A stretch of 30,583 nucleotides of DNA from assembly GCA_900547615.1 (NCBI GenBank), contig URHH01000021.1, positions 1 to 30,583 on the forward strand, read 5' to 3'. Below the pieces are notes generated by a model, which was given only the letters and a program-made list of their open reading frames with translations, did not search any database and was not told the DNA's origin. Every line of letters starts with the position of its first letter. Within the stretch, counting starts at the first letter, position 1. Of this stretch, positions 8,099 to 16,110 are shown piece by piece. A program made the translations under genes and the position numbers. Source of the stretch: an uncultured Blautia sp. (lineage in GTDB: Bacteria > Bacillota > Clostridia > Lachnospirales > Lachnospiraceae).

Positions 8099-9055
8099 TT
8101 AAGAGTCCTTTCTTGCTGTGACAGACACCCATTCGCCCTGATGCGTCACTTCCACAACAGTAAGCCCCGCATCTTTTACAGCCTGCACAACCACGTCTTC
8201 TTTTACGTCAAGAATACCGGAAGTAATGTAGTATCCGCCTTTTTTCATCTGATTTACGATAACAGGAGTGAGAGGCACAAGAACGTCTGCCAGAATATTG
8301 GCTGCTACAATGTCGTATTTCTCATATCCTGCTTTATCCTGCACTTCTTTATCGTCAATAATATTTCCGATCATCATGTCAAAGGCTTCCTCCGGAATAT
8401 CATTTGCCTCTTTATTCTCTGCAACTGCAGGAATTGCGCAGGGGTCAAGGTCTGTTCCCAGAACGTGCTTTGCCCCCAGTTTCAGAGAAACGATTCCAAG
8501 GATTCCGCTTCCTGTTCCCACATCGAGAAGCTCCGTATCCTCTGTCACATATTTTTTAAGCTGTCGGATCACAAGCTGTGTTGTCTCGTGCATTCCTGTT
8601 CCGAAGGCTGTTCCCGGATCAATGTGAAGGATCATTTTATCCCTGTCTTCTTCCTTCACTTCCTCCCAGGAAGGAACAATAAGAATATCATCTACATAGA
8701 ACTGATGGAAATACTCTTTCCAGTTGTTGATCCAGTCCTTGTCCTCTGTCTCGGATTCCTCAATGGTTCCCTCTCCAATATCCATAAAAGAGCGGAGCTC
8801 CTCCAGAGCTTCTCTTACTTTTTTCAGCATCTCTTCTTTATCTGTATCCTCGTCCAGATAAAAATTGAGATATGCCACACCGTCATCCTCCTGAGTTTCC
8901 GGCATAATGTCCACAAACATCTGCTCCTTGTCTTCTTCTGTGAGCGGCTGCTTATCTACGATTTCCGCACCTTCCACGCCCACCTCGGCAAGTGTGCAGA
9001 TTACTATGTCCTCTGCCTCTGTTGTTGTTTTTACAGTAAAACGGTTCCATTTCAT
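8099..9055 (-). CDS. prmA: Ribosomal protein L11 methyltransferase
   Basis: PrmA trimethylates lysines and the N-terminus of ribosomal protein L11. The 318-residue protein has an N-terminal substrate-binding part, then DPGTAFGTGMHETTQL, the SAM-binding motif LLDVGTGSGILGI and the catalytic-site strand VAANILADVLVPL. These are the diagnostic PrmA motifs. The start codon ATG lies 2 bases after the stop of the PAP2 gene, and the stop is one base before rsmE. The common arrangement dnaJ-prmA-rsmE is preserved apart from the PAP2 gene and the promoter inserted between dnaJ and prmA. Confidence 0.95.
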   Translation of the reverse strand: MKWNRFTVKTTTEAEDIVICTLAEVGVEGAEIVDKQPLTEEDKEQMFVDIMPETQEDDGVAYLNFYLDEDTDKEEMLKKVREALEELRSFMDIGEGTIEESETEDKDWINNWKEYFHQFYVDDILIVPSWEEVKEEDRDKMILHIDPGTAFGTGMHETTQLVIRQLKKYVTEDTELLDVGTGSGILGIVSLKLGAKHVLGTDLDPCAIPAVAENKEANDIPEEAFDMMIGNIIDDKEVQDKAGYEKYDIVAANILADVLVPLTPVIVNQMKKGGYYITSGILDVKEDVVVQAVKDAGLTVVEVTHQGEWVSVTARKDS

Positions 9056-9057
9056 AA

Positions 9058-9762
9058 TTAATTGTCTCCCATCTTTTCTTTCCAGATTTTTCTGTTCCAG
9101 TATTCAAACATATCCATTATCTTCTGATAACGGCTTTCCTTTGCAAAAAAGCGCCATGCGGCTTCTACAAGAATGACTGCGGCAATGGCGTCCACAATAT
9201 AATGCTGTTTTAACACCTGTGTGGAAATGATGATAAGTCCCGCAAATACGAGGGAAAATCTCTGATACCACACAGGGATCTCCCTGGCCCCCTTTAATCC
9301 TCTCCAGCAGAGCCAGCTCACATAACAGTGAATAGAAGGAAGAAGGTTTGAGGGCATATTTCCTCCGTCCATTATGTATACAAGGGAAAGCACACGCTCG
9401 GACAGCGTATCGCCTGCGAGCGCCGGACGGATATTTGTAGTCGGCACTGCCATAAATATAATAAAACACATAAGGTGCACAAGCAGATCCGTCGCTACAA
9501 ACCGGTAAAATGTTTTCTTTCCCCTCTGAGCTGCAAGAACATAATTGACTGCCCAGAAAGGAAAAGCAAGAATATAAATCCAGACAAATTCCGGTATCAG
9601 CGGAACTGCCCTGTCAAATGCGAACGTAAAATCAAAGTGGTATCTGTCTGCTGTGAGAACACTGCTTCCCCAGTATACAAGACAGTTTACTGCAAGAATA
9701 GATAAAAGCGGCAGAATTTCCCACACAGAAATCCACTTTTTACATTTTTCCAAAAGCTTCAA
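9058..9762 (-). CDS. PAP2-superfamily membrane phosphatase
   Basis: About 234 residues with five or six hydrophobic segments and the PAP2 acid-phosphatase signatures: IRP, then PSIHCYVS, then STQVLKQHYIVD (Ser, His and Asp of the third motif, with Lys in place of the usual Arg). Likely substrates of such enzymes are lipid phosphates such as undecaprenyl pyrophosphate or phosphatidylglycerophosphate; the sequence does not decide. I place the start at TTG 9762, six bases after a perfect AGGAGG (9769-9774). The open frame reaches back to 9825, but that upstream part is the promoter itself (TTGACA at 9820-9825). First gene of the prmA-rsmE-thiI operon, overlapping neither neighbour. Confidence 0.85.
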   Translation of the reverse strand: MKLLEKCKKWISVWEILPLLSILAVNCLVYWGSSVLTADRYHFDFTFAFDRAVPLIPEFVWIYILAFPFWAVNYVLAAQRGKKTFYRFVATDLLVHLMCFIIFMAVPTTNIRPALAGDTLSERVLSLVYIMDGGNMPSNLLPSIHCYVSWLCWRGLKGAREIPVWYQRFSLVFAGLIIISTQVLKQHYIVDAIAAVILVEAAWRFFAKESRYQKIMDMFEYWNRKIWKEKMGDN

Positions 9763-9792
9763 TAAGAACCTCCTTCTTTCACGGGCTTTTTG

Positions 9793-9825
9793 GTATACCA
9801 TACGATATACAGAAGTAATTGTCAA
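9793..9825 (-). promoter_or_regulatory. Promoter of the PAP2-prmA-rsmE-thiI operon with an overlapping palindrome
   Basis: On the minus strand TTGACA (9820-9825), a 17-base spacer and TATGGT (9797-9802) form a sigma-A-like promoter. The 18 bases at 9793-9810, GTATATCGT-ATGGTATAC, are an imperfect palindrome (7 of 9 pairs) covering the -10, so a repressor site is plausible. The promoter starts right after the dnaJ terminator. Confidence 0.62.
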
Positions 9826-9845
9826 GAGAATGAAAAAGACTCACG

Positions 9846-9877
9846 GAAAAAAAGGCTTCGGTACTGTGACCGGAGCC
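9846..9877 (-). terminator. Rho-independent terminator of the hrcA-grpE-dnaK-dnaJ operon
   Basis: On the minus strand GGCTCCGGT (9877-9869) pairs with ACCGAAGCC (9862-9854), with one mismatch and a 6-base loop, and is followed by seven Ts. It lies 8 bases after the dnaJ stop. Confidence 0.92.
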
Positions 9878-9884
9878 TTCTATT

Positions 9885-11081
9885 TTATTCCTCAAAAGTT
9901 TCCTTGAGCTTATCCATGAAGCTCTTTTTCTTCTTTTCTGGTTTTTCCTGTTTTTCGCCTGCTTCCCCTTTTGAAGCGGAAGGACGGTTTCCACATGCCT
10001 CGTCAAATTTGCGAAGCGCCTCTTTTGCCTCTGCATTGAGATTTGTAGGAACCTGTACCACAAGCGTTACATAGTGGTCGCCGCGTACATTTTTGTTTCG
10101 AAGGGAAGGAACGCCTTTTCCTTTCAGACGGATTCTTGTATCTGTCTGGGTTCCCGGCTTCACTTCATATGCAACTTCGCCGTCCACTGTGCTGATACGG
10201 ACCTCGCCGCCAAGAGCCGCCTGTGCGTAGGTAATCGGCGCTGTGGAGAAGATATTCATATCCTGTCTCTGGAAAATCGGGTGGCGTGCTACATTAACTT
10301 CTACAAGCAGATCTCCTCTTGGACCTCCGTTTGTTCCCGGTTCACCTTTTTCACGGATACGGATACTCTGTCCGTTATCAATACCTGCAGGAACAGATAC
10401 CTGAATCTTCTTTCTGGAAGAAGTATATCCCGTTCCACGGCAGCTTGTACATTTCTCTTTAATCACCTTACCTGTTCCGTGACATTCCGGACAGGTCTGT
10501 ACATTTCGAACCATACCGAACATGGACTGCTGGGTGTATACAATCTGACCCTCTCCGTTACACTTCGGACATGTAACAGGGGAAGTTCCCGGTTTTGCTC
10601 CGGTTCCGTGGCAGGTTGTACACTCGTCCTTCAATACAATTTCCAGCTCTTTTTCACAGCCAAAAACTGCCTCTTCGAAGGTAATGTTCACCCTTGCCCG
10701 AAGATTTGCACCTTTCATGGGACCATTATTTGCACGTCTGCCCCGGCTTCCGCCTCCGAAAAGGTCACCAAAAATATCACCGAAAATGTCGCCCATATCT
10801 GCGCCGTTAAAGTCAAAGCCGCCGAATCCGCCTGCGCCTCCTGCTCCGCCGTTCTCAAAGGCTGCATGACCAAACTGATCGTACTGTCTTCTCTTGTCCG
10901 GATCGCTTAAGATGGTGTATGCTTCCGTTGCTTCTTTAAACTTTGCTTCCGCATCTTTATCACCCGGATTTACGTCCGGGTGATATTTTTTGGCTAATTT
11001 ACGGTATGCTTTTTTTAATGCTGCGTCATCGGCGTTTTTGTCCACGCCAAGGACTTCATAATAATCTCTTTTATCAGCCAT
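9885..11081 (-). CDS. dnaJ: Chaperone DnaJ (Hsp40)
   Basis: DnaJ delivers unfolded clients to DnaK and stimulates its ATPase. The J domain (about 1-70) contains the essential HPD in KKYHPDVNPGD. A Gly/Phe-rich linker with GFGGFDFNG and GDIFGDLFGGG follows, then the zinc-binding region with four CxxCxGxG repeats (CTTCHGTG, CPKCNGEG, CPECHGTG, CTSCRGTG), and two C-terminal beta domains. A lysine-rich tail (EKKKKSFMDKLKETFEE) closes the 398 residues. It follows dnaK by 27 bases and ends at a strong terminator. Regulation is through the CIRCE upstream of hrcA. Confidence 0.97.
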   Translation of the reverse strand: MADKRDYYEVLGVDKNADDAALKKAYRKLAKKYHPDVNPGDKDAEAKFKEATEAYTILSDPDKRRQYDQFGHAAFENGGAGGAGGFGGFDFNGADMGDIFGDIFGDLFGGGSRGRRANNGPMKGANLRARVNITFEEAVFGCEKELEIVLKDECTTCHGTGAKPGTSPVTCPKCNGEGQIVYTQQSMFGMVRNVQTCPECHGTGKVIKEKCTSCRGTGYTSSRKKIQVSVPAGIDNGQSIRIREKGEPGTNGGPRGDLLVEVNVARHPIFQRQDMNIFSTAPITYAQAALGGEVRISTVDGEVAYEVKPGTQTDTRIRLKGKGVPSLRNKNVRGDHYVTLVVQVPTNLNAEAKEALRKFDEACGNRPSASKGEAGEKQEKPEKKKKSFMDKLKETFEE

Positions 11082-11108
11082 GATTCCTTTTCCTATACTT
11101 GTTTCTTA

Positions 11109-12977
11109 TCAGACTTCTTTATAGTCTGCGTCTACTACATCGTCATCGTGTCCGCCCTGGGAAGCGCCTGCTCCCATGTCCGGACCTGCCTGGCCTGCAC
11201 CTGCTGCTCCCTGTGTCTGCTCATACATTTTTGCGAAAAGCTTCTGTGCGCTCTCCATCATTTTTTCCTGTGCAGCTTTGATGTCTGCAATCTGGGAATC
11301 TGTGATCTCTTCTGTATTTGCAGTCTGGGAAAGAAGGTCTTTCAGTGCATTTAAGTCAGCCTCTACTGCTGCTTTGTCATTTGCTTCCAGTTTGTCGCCG
11401 GCTTCTTTCAGCGCGTTCTCAACCTGGAATACCATAGAATCTGCATTGTTTCTTGTATCGATCGCTTCTTTACGTTTCTTATCCTGTGCTTCGAACTCTG
11501 CAGCTTCTTTTACTGCTTTGTCGATTTCGGAATCAGACATATTGGAGCCTGCTGTAATTGTAATGTGCTGCTCTTTTCCTGTTCCCAGATCTTTTGCAGA
11601 TACATTTACAATACCGTTTGCATCAATATCGAAAGTAACCTCGATCTGCGGAACACCACGACGTGCTGGCGGGATTCCATCAAGACGGAACTGTCCCAGA
11701 GACTTGTTGTCTCTTGCGAACTGACGCTCGCCCTGTACTACGTTAATATCTACTGCTGTCTGGTTATCTGCTGCTGTTGAGAAGATCTGGCTCTTCTTTG
11801 TCGGGATAGTTGTATTTCTCTCGATCAGACGTGTAGCGATTCCGCCCATTGTCTCGATGGAAAGAGAAAGCGGTGTAACATCAAGAAGAAGAATATCACC
11901 TGCGCCTGCATCACCAGCAAGTTTACCACCCTGTACAGAAGCGCCAAGTGCAACACACTCATCTGGGTTCAGGGATTTGCTTGGCTCTTTACCTGTAAGC
12001 TGTCTTACTTTATCCTGTACAGCCGGGATACGTGTGGAACCACCTACAAGAAGTACCTGACCAAGTTCGGAAGCTGTGATTCCCGCATCGGAGAGTGCAC
12101 GGCGTACCGGCTCTGCTGTTCTCTCTACCAGGTCGTGTGTCAGCTCGTCAAATTTTGCTCTTGTAAGGTTCATATCAAAGTGTTTTGGACCTTCTGCTGT
12201 TGCTGTGATAAACGGAAGGTTGATATTTGTTGTTGTTGCGGAAGAAAGCTCTTTCTTTGCTTTTTCTGCTGCTTCTTTTAATCTCTGAAGAGCCATTTTG
12301 TCGTTGCTTAAATCAACGCCCTCTGTTCTCTTGAACTCAGCAAGCATATAATCTGTAATTTTCTGGTCGAAGTCATCACCACCAAGACGGTTGTTACCTG
12401 CTGTGGAAAGAACTTCGATAACTCCGTCACCGATCTCGATGATGGAAACATCGAATGTACCGCCGCCAAGGTCATATACCATGATCTTCTGCTCTTTTTC
12501 ATTATCAAGTCCGTATGCAAGAGCTGCTGCTGTAGGCTCGTTAATGATACGTTTTACATCAAGACCTGCAATTTTACCTGCGTCTTTTGTAGCCTGACGC
12601 TGTGCGTCATTGAAGTAAGCCGGAACTGTGATAACTGCTTCTGTTACGCTTTCTCCGAGGTATCCTTCTGCGTCTTTTTTCAGTTTCTGAAGAATCATTG
12701 CGGAAATTTCCTGTGGGGAATATTTCTTTTCGTCGATTGTCACACGGTAATCTGTACCCATTTCTCTCTTAATAGAAGAAATTGTTTTTTCCGCATTTGT
12801 AACTGCCTGACGTTTTGCAGGCTCACCTACAAGACGCTCTCCTGTTTTTGTGAAAGCCACAACAGACGGTGTTGTTCTGGCACCTTCTGTATTTGCGATA
12901 ACAGTTGGCTGTCCACCTTCCATAACGGCTACACAGCTGTTTGTTGTACCTAAGTCAATACCAATAATTTTTCCCAT
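11109..12977 (-). CDS. dnaK: Chaperone DnaK (Hsp70)
   Basis: DnaK is the ATP-driven Hsp70 chaperone. The 622-residue protein begins GKIIGIDLGTTNSCVAVMEG, carries the actin-fold phosphate motif VYDLGGGTFDVSI and the adenosine motif VLLVGGSTRIPAVQ, the linker LLLDVTPLSLSIET, and a substrate-binding domain with helical lid; the tail is Gly/Ala-rich and ends DDDVVDADYKEV. The nucleotide-binding domain has the shorter Gram-positive form. It lies 61 bases after grpE; I see no separate promoter or second CIRCE in that gap. A TCCTCC-type site (AGGAGG on the minus strand) precedes the ATG. Confidence 0.98.
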   Translation of the reverse strand: MGKIIGIDLGTTNSCVAVMEGGQPTVIANTEGARTTPSVVAFTKTGERLVGEPAKRQAVTNAEKTISSIKREMGTDYRVTIDEKKYSPQEISAMILQKLKKDAEGYLGESVTEAVITVPAYFNDAQRQATKDAGKIAGLDVKRIINEPTAAALAYGLDNEKEQKIMVYDLGGGTFDVSIIEIGDGVIEVLSTAGNNRLGGDDFDQKITDYMLAEFKRTEGVDLSNDKMALQRLKEAAEKAKKELSSATTTNINLPFITATAEGPKHFDMNLTRAKFDELTHDLVERTAEPVRRALSDAGITASELGQVLLVGGSTRIPAVQDKVRQLTGKEPSKSLNPDECVALGASVQGGKLAGDAGAGDILLLDVTPLSLSIETMGGIATRLIERNTTIPTKKSQIFSTAADNQTAVDINVVQGERQFARDNKSLGQFRLDGIPPARRGVPQIEVTFDIDANGIVNVSAKDLGTGKEQHITITAGSNMSDSEIDKAVKEAAEFEAQDKKRKEAIDTRNNADSMVFQVENALKEAGDKLEANDKAAVEADLNALKDLLSQTANTEEITDSQIADIKAAQEKMMESAQKLFAKMYEQTQGAAGAGQAGPDMGAGASQGGHDDDVVDADYKEV

Positions 12978-13038
12978 AATATTTGTCCTCCTAATATAAT
13001 ATCTGCTTATTTCTCATCTCAATTTTTAGGTTGTTCCG

Positions 13039-13668
13039 TCAGTTGGCAACCTTTACCATACTGTGGCGTACTACGAAGTCCTTATAAGTGTAACCTTTTT
13101 GGAATTCCTCCACAACTATGTTTTCTCCTGCCTCCTCGTCTTCCACATGCATCACTGCATTGTGGAAATCCGGGTCGAACTCTTTGCCCACTGCTTCAAT
13201 CTGTTTTACTCCCAGCTCTTCTAAGGTTGTCATAAGCTGTTTGTAAATCATGCGGATCCCTTCTGCGAAGGCATCTTCTTCCGGAGCCTGTGCGAGACCT
13301 CTCTCGAAATTATCGACTACAGGAAGGATTTTCTCCACAATTTCCCTTGCTCCGATAATGTACATGCTCGCTTTCTCTTTTTCCGTACGTTTACGGAAAT
13401 TGTCGAATTCTGCCATGTTTCGTTTCAGTCTGTCCGTAAGCTCTTCAATCTGCTGGTCTTTTTTATCTTTTTCTTTTTTCTTCTTGCCAAAAAAAGAAGT
13501 TTTTGTCTTACCTTCTGCAGGCTGCTCCTCTGTGGAAGCGTCTGTTTCTTCGGTATTTTCTGTCTCTTCCTGTGCCATTTCTGTGTCTGTTTCTGTCTCT
13601 TCCTCAGTCACAGGAGTTTCATTGATTTCCTCCTGAACCTCAGATGTGTTCTTATTTTCTTCTGACAC
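13039..13668 (-). CDS. grpE: Nucleotide exchange factor GrpE
   Basis: GrpE releases ADP from DnaK. Residues 1-60 are a very acidic, Glu/Thr-rich disordered stretch, then a lysine-rich patch (FFGKKKKEKDKK) and the long dimerising helix (about 70-115) with MAEFDNFRKRTEKEKASMY, the family hallmark. The C-terminal beta domain contains IEAVGKEFDPDFHNAVMHVED and ends DFVVRHSMVKVAN. At 209 residues it is of usual length. It begins 18 bases after hrcA and precedes dnaK, the standard heat-shock operon order of Clostridia and Bacilli. Confidence 0.96.
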   Translation of the reverse strand: MSEENKNTSEVQEEINETPVTEEETETDTEMAQEETENTEETDASTEEQPAEGKTKTSFFGKKKKEKDKKDQQIEELTDRLKRNMAEFDNFRKRTEKEKASMYIIGAREIVEKILPVVDNFERGLAQAPEEDAFAEGIRMIYKQLMTTLEELGVKQIEAVGKEFDPDFHNAVMHVEDEEAGENIVVEEFQKGYTYKDFVVRHSMVKVAN

Positions 13669-13686
13669 GCCTTCTCTACCGCCTTT

Positions 13687-14727
13687 CTAAGTTTTCTTAT
13701 TTATCAGTGCGTCTATCTGAACCTTTAGGGTTTTAAGACTGTCTACTACATTTTCATAATCCATACGTTTCGGACCGATGATCCCAATCGTTCCCCGCAT
13801 CCCGGAGCCAAGCTCATATGTAGCAGTTACTACACTGCAGTCCCGCATGGTCTGAATTGGCATCTCGTCCCCGATGTATACCTGAACTCCCGTATTCTCC
13901 GTATCCGACATATGCTCTTTCACAAGGTCTACAAGCTGCTGTTTTTCTTCAAAAGCGGAAATCAGCTCACTTGCCTTTGTCTTATCCGCAAGCTCCGGAT
14001 ATTTAAAAATATTGGTTGCTCCTGACGTATAGATTTCCATATCTTCTTCATCAACATGAATGGTGTCTGCCACAGCGTCCAGTACAGTGGCTACTATACC
14101 GCTGTGCATTCCTGCCTGCTCTTTGAGTCTTGCAATCATTCCCAGGTTTATATCCTGTATGGGAACACCGTTTAAGTTTGTATTCAAAAGAAGATTCAGT
14201 TTGAGAATTGTCTGATCGTCCATCTCCTCATCTAAATCAATAATCTGATTGCGGATCACATTGTTGTCGCTTACCACAACTGCCACAAGCTGCAATGGAT
14301 TTACACGGGAAAGCTGAACAAACTTCAACTTGTTTCCGCTGTACTGAGGAACAGAAATCATGGTGGCGTAATTTGTGTTTGTCGCAAGGACTTTAGCTAC
14401 CTGCTTCAACACCTTATCCATCTTGTCTGTCTTCTCAATCATCAGATCCCTGATTTCAGCGATTTCATCTTCCTTTTCCTTCATCAGGGCGTCCACATAA
14501 AGGCGATACCCTTTATCAGAAGGAATTCTTCCGGCAGATGTATGCGGCTGTACAATATAGCCCATATCTGTCAGATCAGACATTTCATTTCTTATAGTAG
14601 CAGAGCTGACATTTAAGTCTGCATATTTTGAAATGGTTCGTGAGCCTACCGGTTCTCCGGTTTCCATATAAGTGTTGATGATCGCCTTGAGAATTTTTCT
14701 CTTACGCTCATCTAATTCTTTTTCCAC
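13687..14727 (-). CDS. hrcA: Heat-inducible transcription repressor HrcA
   Basis: HrcA binds the CIRCE element and represses heat-shock operons, with GroEL aiding its folding. The winged-helix part LDERKRKILKAIINTYMETG...PVGSRTISKY and NVSSATIRNEMSDLTDMGYI is followed by SAGRIPSDKGYRLYVD, then the GAF-like and dimerisation domains, ending ENVVDSLKTLKVQIDALINKK. I choose the GTG start at 14727, eight bases after AAAGGAGA; the in-frame ATG at 14748 has no comparable ribosome site and would place the good one inside the gene. First gene of the operon; a perfect CIRCE lies 44 bases upstream, so it represses itself and grpE-dnaK-dnaJ. Confidence 0.95.
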   Translation of the reverse strand: MEKELDERKRKILKAIINTYMETGEPVGSRTISKYADLNVSSATIRNEMSDLTDMGYIVQPHTSAGRIPSDKGYRLYVDALMKEKEDEIAEIRDLMIEKTDKMDKVLKQVAKVLATNTNYATMISVPQYSGNKLKFVQLSRVNPLQLVAVVVSDNNVIRNQIIDLDEEMDDQTILKLNLLLNTNLNGVPIQDINLGMIARLKEQAGMHSGIVATVLDAVADTIHVDEEDMEIYTSGATNIFKYPELADKTKASELISAFEEKQQLVDLVKEHMSDTENTGVQVYIGDEMPIQTMRDCSVVTATYELGSGMRGTIGIIGPKRMDYENVVDSLKTLKVQIDALINKKT

Positions 14728-14771
14728 GTTCCCATCTCCTTTCTGCATAAACTCTGTTATCTTTTAATTTG

Positions 14772-14798
14772 TTAGCACTCATTTATATGGAGTGCTAA
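14772..14798 (-). promoter_or_regulatory. CIRCE operator (HrcA binding site)
   Basis: TTAGCACTC, nine bases, GAGTGCTAA: a perfect match to the CIRCE consensus, extended by one further G/C pair at each side. It lies between the hrcA promoter and the hrcA start, in the 5' untranslated region. Confidence 0.97.
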
Positions 14799-14811
14799 CA
14801 TCTATGGTCTT

Positions 14812-14840
14812 AAGATAGCACTGTTATTTTCGTTTGTCAA
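14812..14840 (-). promoter_or_regulatory. Promoter of the hrcA heat-shock operon
   Basis: Minus-strand TTGACA (14835-14840), a 17-base spacer and TATCTT (14812-14817), placed directly upstream of the CIRCE so that bound HrcA would block initiation or early elongation. Confidence 0.78.
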
Positions 14841-14909
14841 TATCTTTCACACATTTTCCTGAAAAAATTAACATCTTCTAAAAATAATTCTGTGGAGCAT
14901 TTCCTTGAC

Positions 14910-14943
14910 AAAAAGAACCGGACTGTCTCTCCCAGTCCGGTTC
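14910..14943 (-). terminator. Rho-independent terminator of the leuB-ilvD-ilvB-serC-serA operon
   Basis: An 11-bp perfect stem GAACCGGACTG / CAGTCCGGTTC (14915-14925 with 14933-14943) with a 7-base loop; in the minus direction it is followed by TTTTT. It ends 4 bases from the serA stop. Confidence 0.92.
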
Positions 14944-14946
14944 TCT

Positions 14947-16110
14947 TTATTTGATTACTCTTACTTTCGCAACTCCGTCAATGGATTTCAGCTCCGCAAG
15001 AGCCTCTTTTGACGCTGTGCTTTCCAGGTCAAGAAGGGTATAGGCAAATTCACCCTTACTTTTGTTTGTCATATCTGCAATGTTGATTCCCTCGCTTCCG
15101 AGAATCTTTGTCACCTGGCTTATCATATTTGGAATATTTCTGTGGGTGATGGCGATTCTTCCCACTGCGACGCATTTGCCCATATCACAGTTTGGAAAGT
15201 TTACGGAATTTTTAATATTTCCGTTCTCCAGAAAATCCTTTAATTCCTTTACTGCCATTACCGCGCAATTTTCCTCAGATTCCTCAGTGGAAGCACCAAG
15301 ATGAGGGGTTACAAGGATTCCTTCTCTGCCTGCTACTGTAGGATTCGCAAAATCTGTCACATATTTCTTTACTTTTCCCTCTGCCAGCGCTTCTATCAAT
15401 GCTTCCTCATCTACAAGAAGGTCTCTTGCAAAATTAAGAAGTACCACACCCTCCTTCATCTTTTGGAAGGCTTCTTTATTAATCATCTTTTTTGTGCTGT
15501 CAAGAAGCGGCACATGAATGGTAATATAATCACACTGAGAATAAATTTCGTCCAGAGTTTTGCTGTGGTGTATGGTTCGGGAAAGATTCCATGCCGCGTC
15601 AATGGATATATACGGATCGTATCCGTATACGTCCATTCCAAGACCGGAGGCTGCGTTGGCAACCATAGCGCCAATCGCTCCAAGACCGATAATTCCAAGC
15701 TTCTTTCCGCTTATCTCGCATCCTGCAAACTGCTTTTTCTTTTTCTCTGCAAGTTTGTCAATATCCTCTTTGTCTTTTTCCTCTTTTACCCACTGAATAC
15801 CGCCCACAATATCTCTTGATGCAAGAAGCATTCCTGCAAGAACCAGCTCTTTTACGCCATTTGCATTTGCACCTGGTGTATTAAATACTACGATTCCTTT
15901 TTCCGCACATTCTTTTACAGGAATATTATTTACTCCTGCCCCAGCTCTCGCAATGGCGCAGATGTTTTCCGGAAGCTCCATATCGTGCATTTTTGCGCTT
16001 CGTACAAGAATGGCGTCACAGTCCTTTACTTCCTCTGTTTTTCCATATTCTTCTCCGAAAAGAGACAGTCCTTTTTCCGCAATGGGATTGAGGCAATGAT
16101 ACTGAAACAT
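14947..16110 (-). CDS. serA: D-3-phosphoglycerate dehydrogenase with ACT domain
   Basis: SerA oxidises 3-phosphoglycerate to 3-phosphohydroxypyruvate, the first step of serine synthesis. The 387-residue protein has the D-2-hydroxyacid dehydrogenase fold with the NAD motif LGIIGLGAIGAMVA near residue 140, the catalytic arginine in NFARDLLVDEEAL and the catalytic histidine in TPHLGASTEESEENCA. The last 70 residues (VGRIAITHRNIPNMISQVTK...) form an ACT domain, suggesting feedback by serine. The ATG overlaps the serC stop by one base (TAATG). Last gene of a five-gene run. Confidence 0.95.
   Translation of the reverse strand: MFQYHCLNPIAEKGLSLFGEEYGKTEEVKDCDAILVRSAKMHDMELPENICAIARAGAGVNNIPVKECAEKGIVVFNTPGANANGVKELVLAGMLLASRDIVGGIQWVKEEKDKEDIDKLAEKKKKQFAGCEISGKKLGIIGLGAIGAMVANAASGLGMDVYGYDPYISIDAAWNLSRTIHHSKTLDEIYSQCDYITIHVPLLDSTKKMINKEAFQKMKEGVVLLNFARDLLVDEEALIEALAEGKVKKYVTDFANPTVAGREGILVTPHLGASTEESEENCAVMAVKELKDFLENGNIKNSVNFPNCDMGKCVAVGRIAITHRNIPNMISQVTKILGSEGINIADMTNKSKGEFAYTLLDLESTASKEALAELKSIDGVAKVRVIK

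Noticed and set aside
8141..9061. Long plus-strand open frame of about 306 codons opposite prmA
   Set aside because: It lies wholly antisense to a clearly real gene, has a Cys/Phe/His-rich composition typical of a shadow frame, and no ribosome-binding site.
10074..10910. Plus-strand open frame of about 278 codons opposite dnaJ
   Set aside because: Antisense to dnaJ, with composition dictated by the complement of its Gly- and Cys-rich codons; no promoter or ribosome site seen.
12978..13038. Possible second CIRCE or promoter between grpE and dnaK
   Set aside because: No TTAGCACTC inverted repeat and no convincing -35/-10 pair; read-through from hrcA is sufficient.
14728..14748. Earlier ATG for hrcA
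   Set aside because: It lacks a ribosome-binding site, and the good AAAGGAGA site lies after it, eight bases before GTG 14727.
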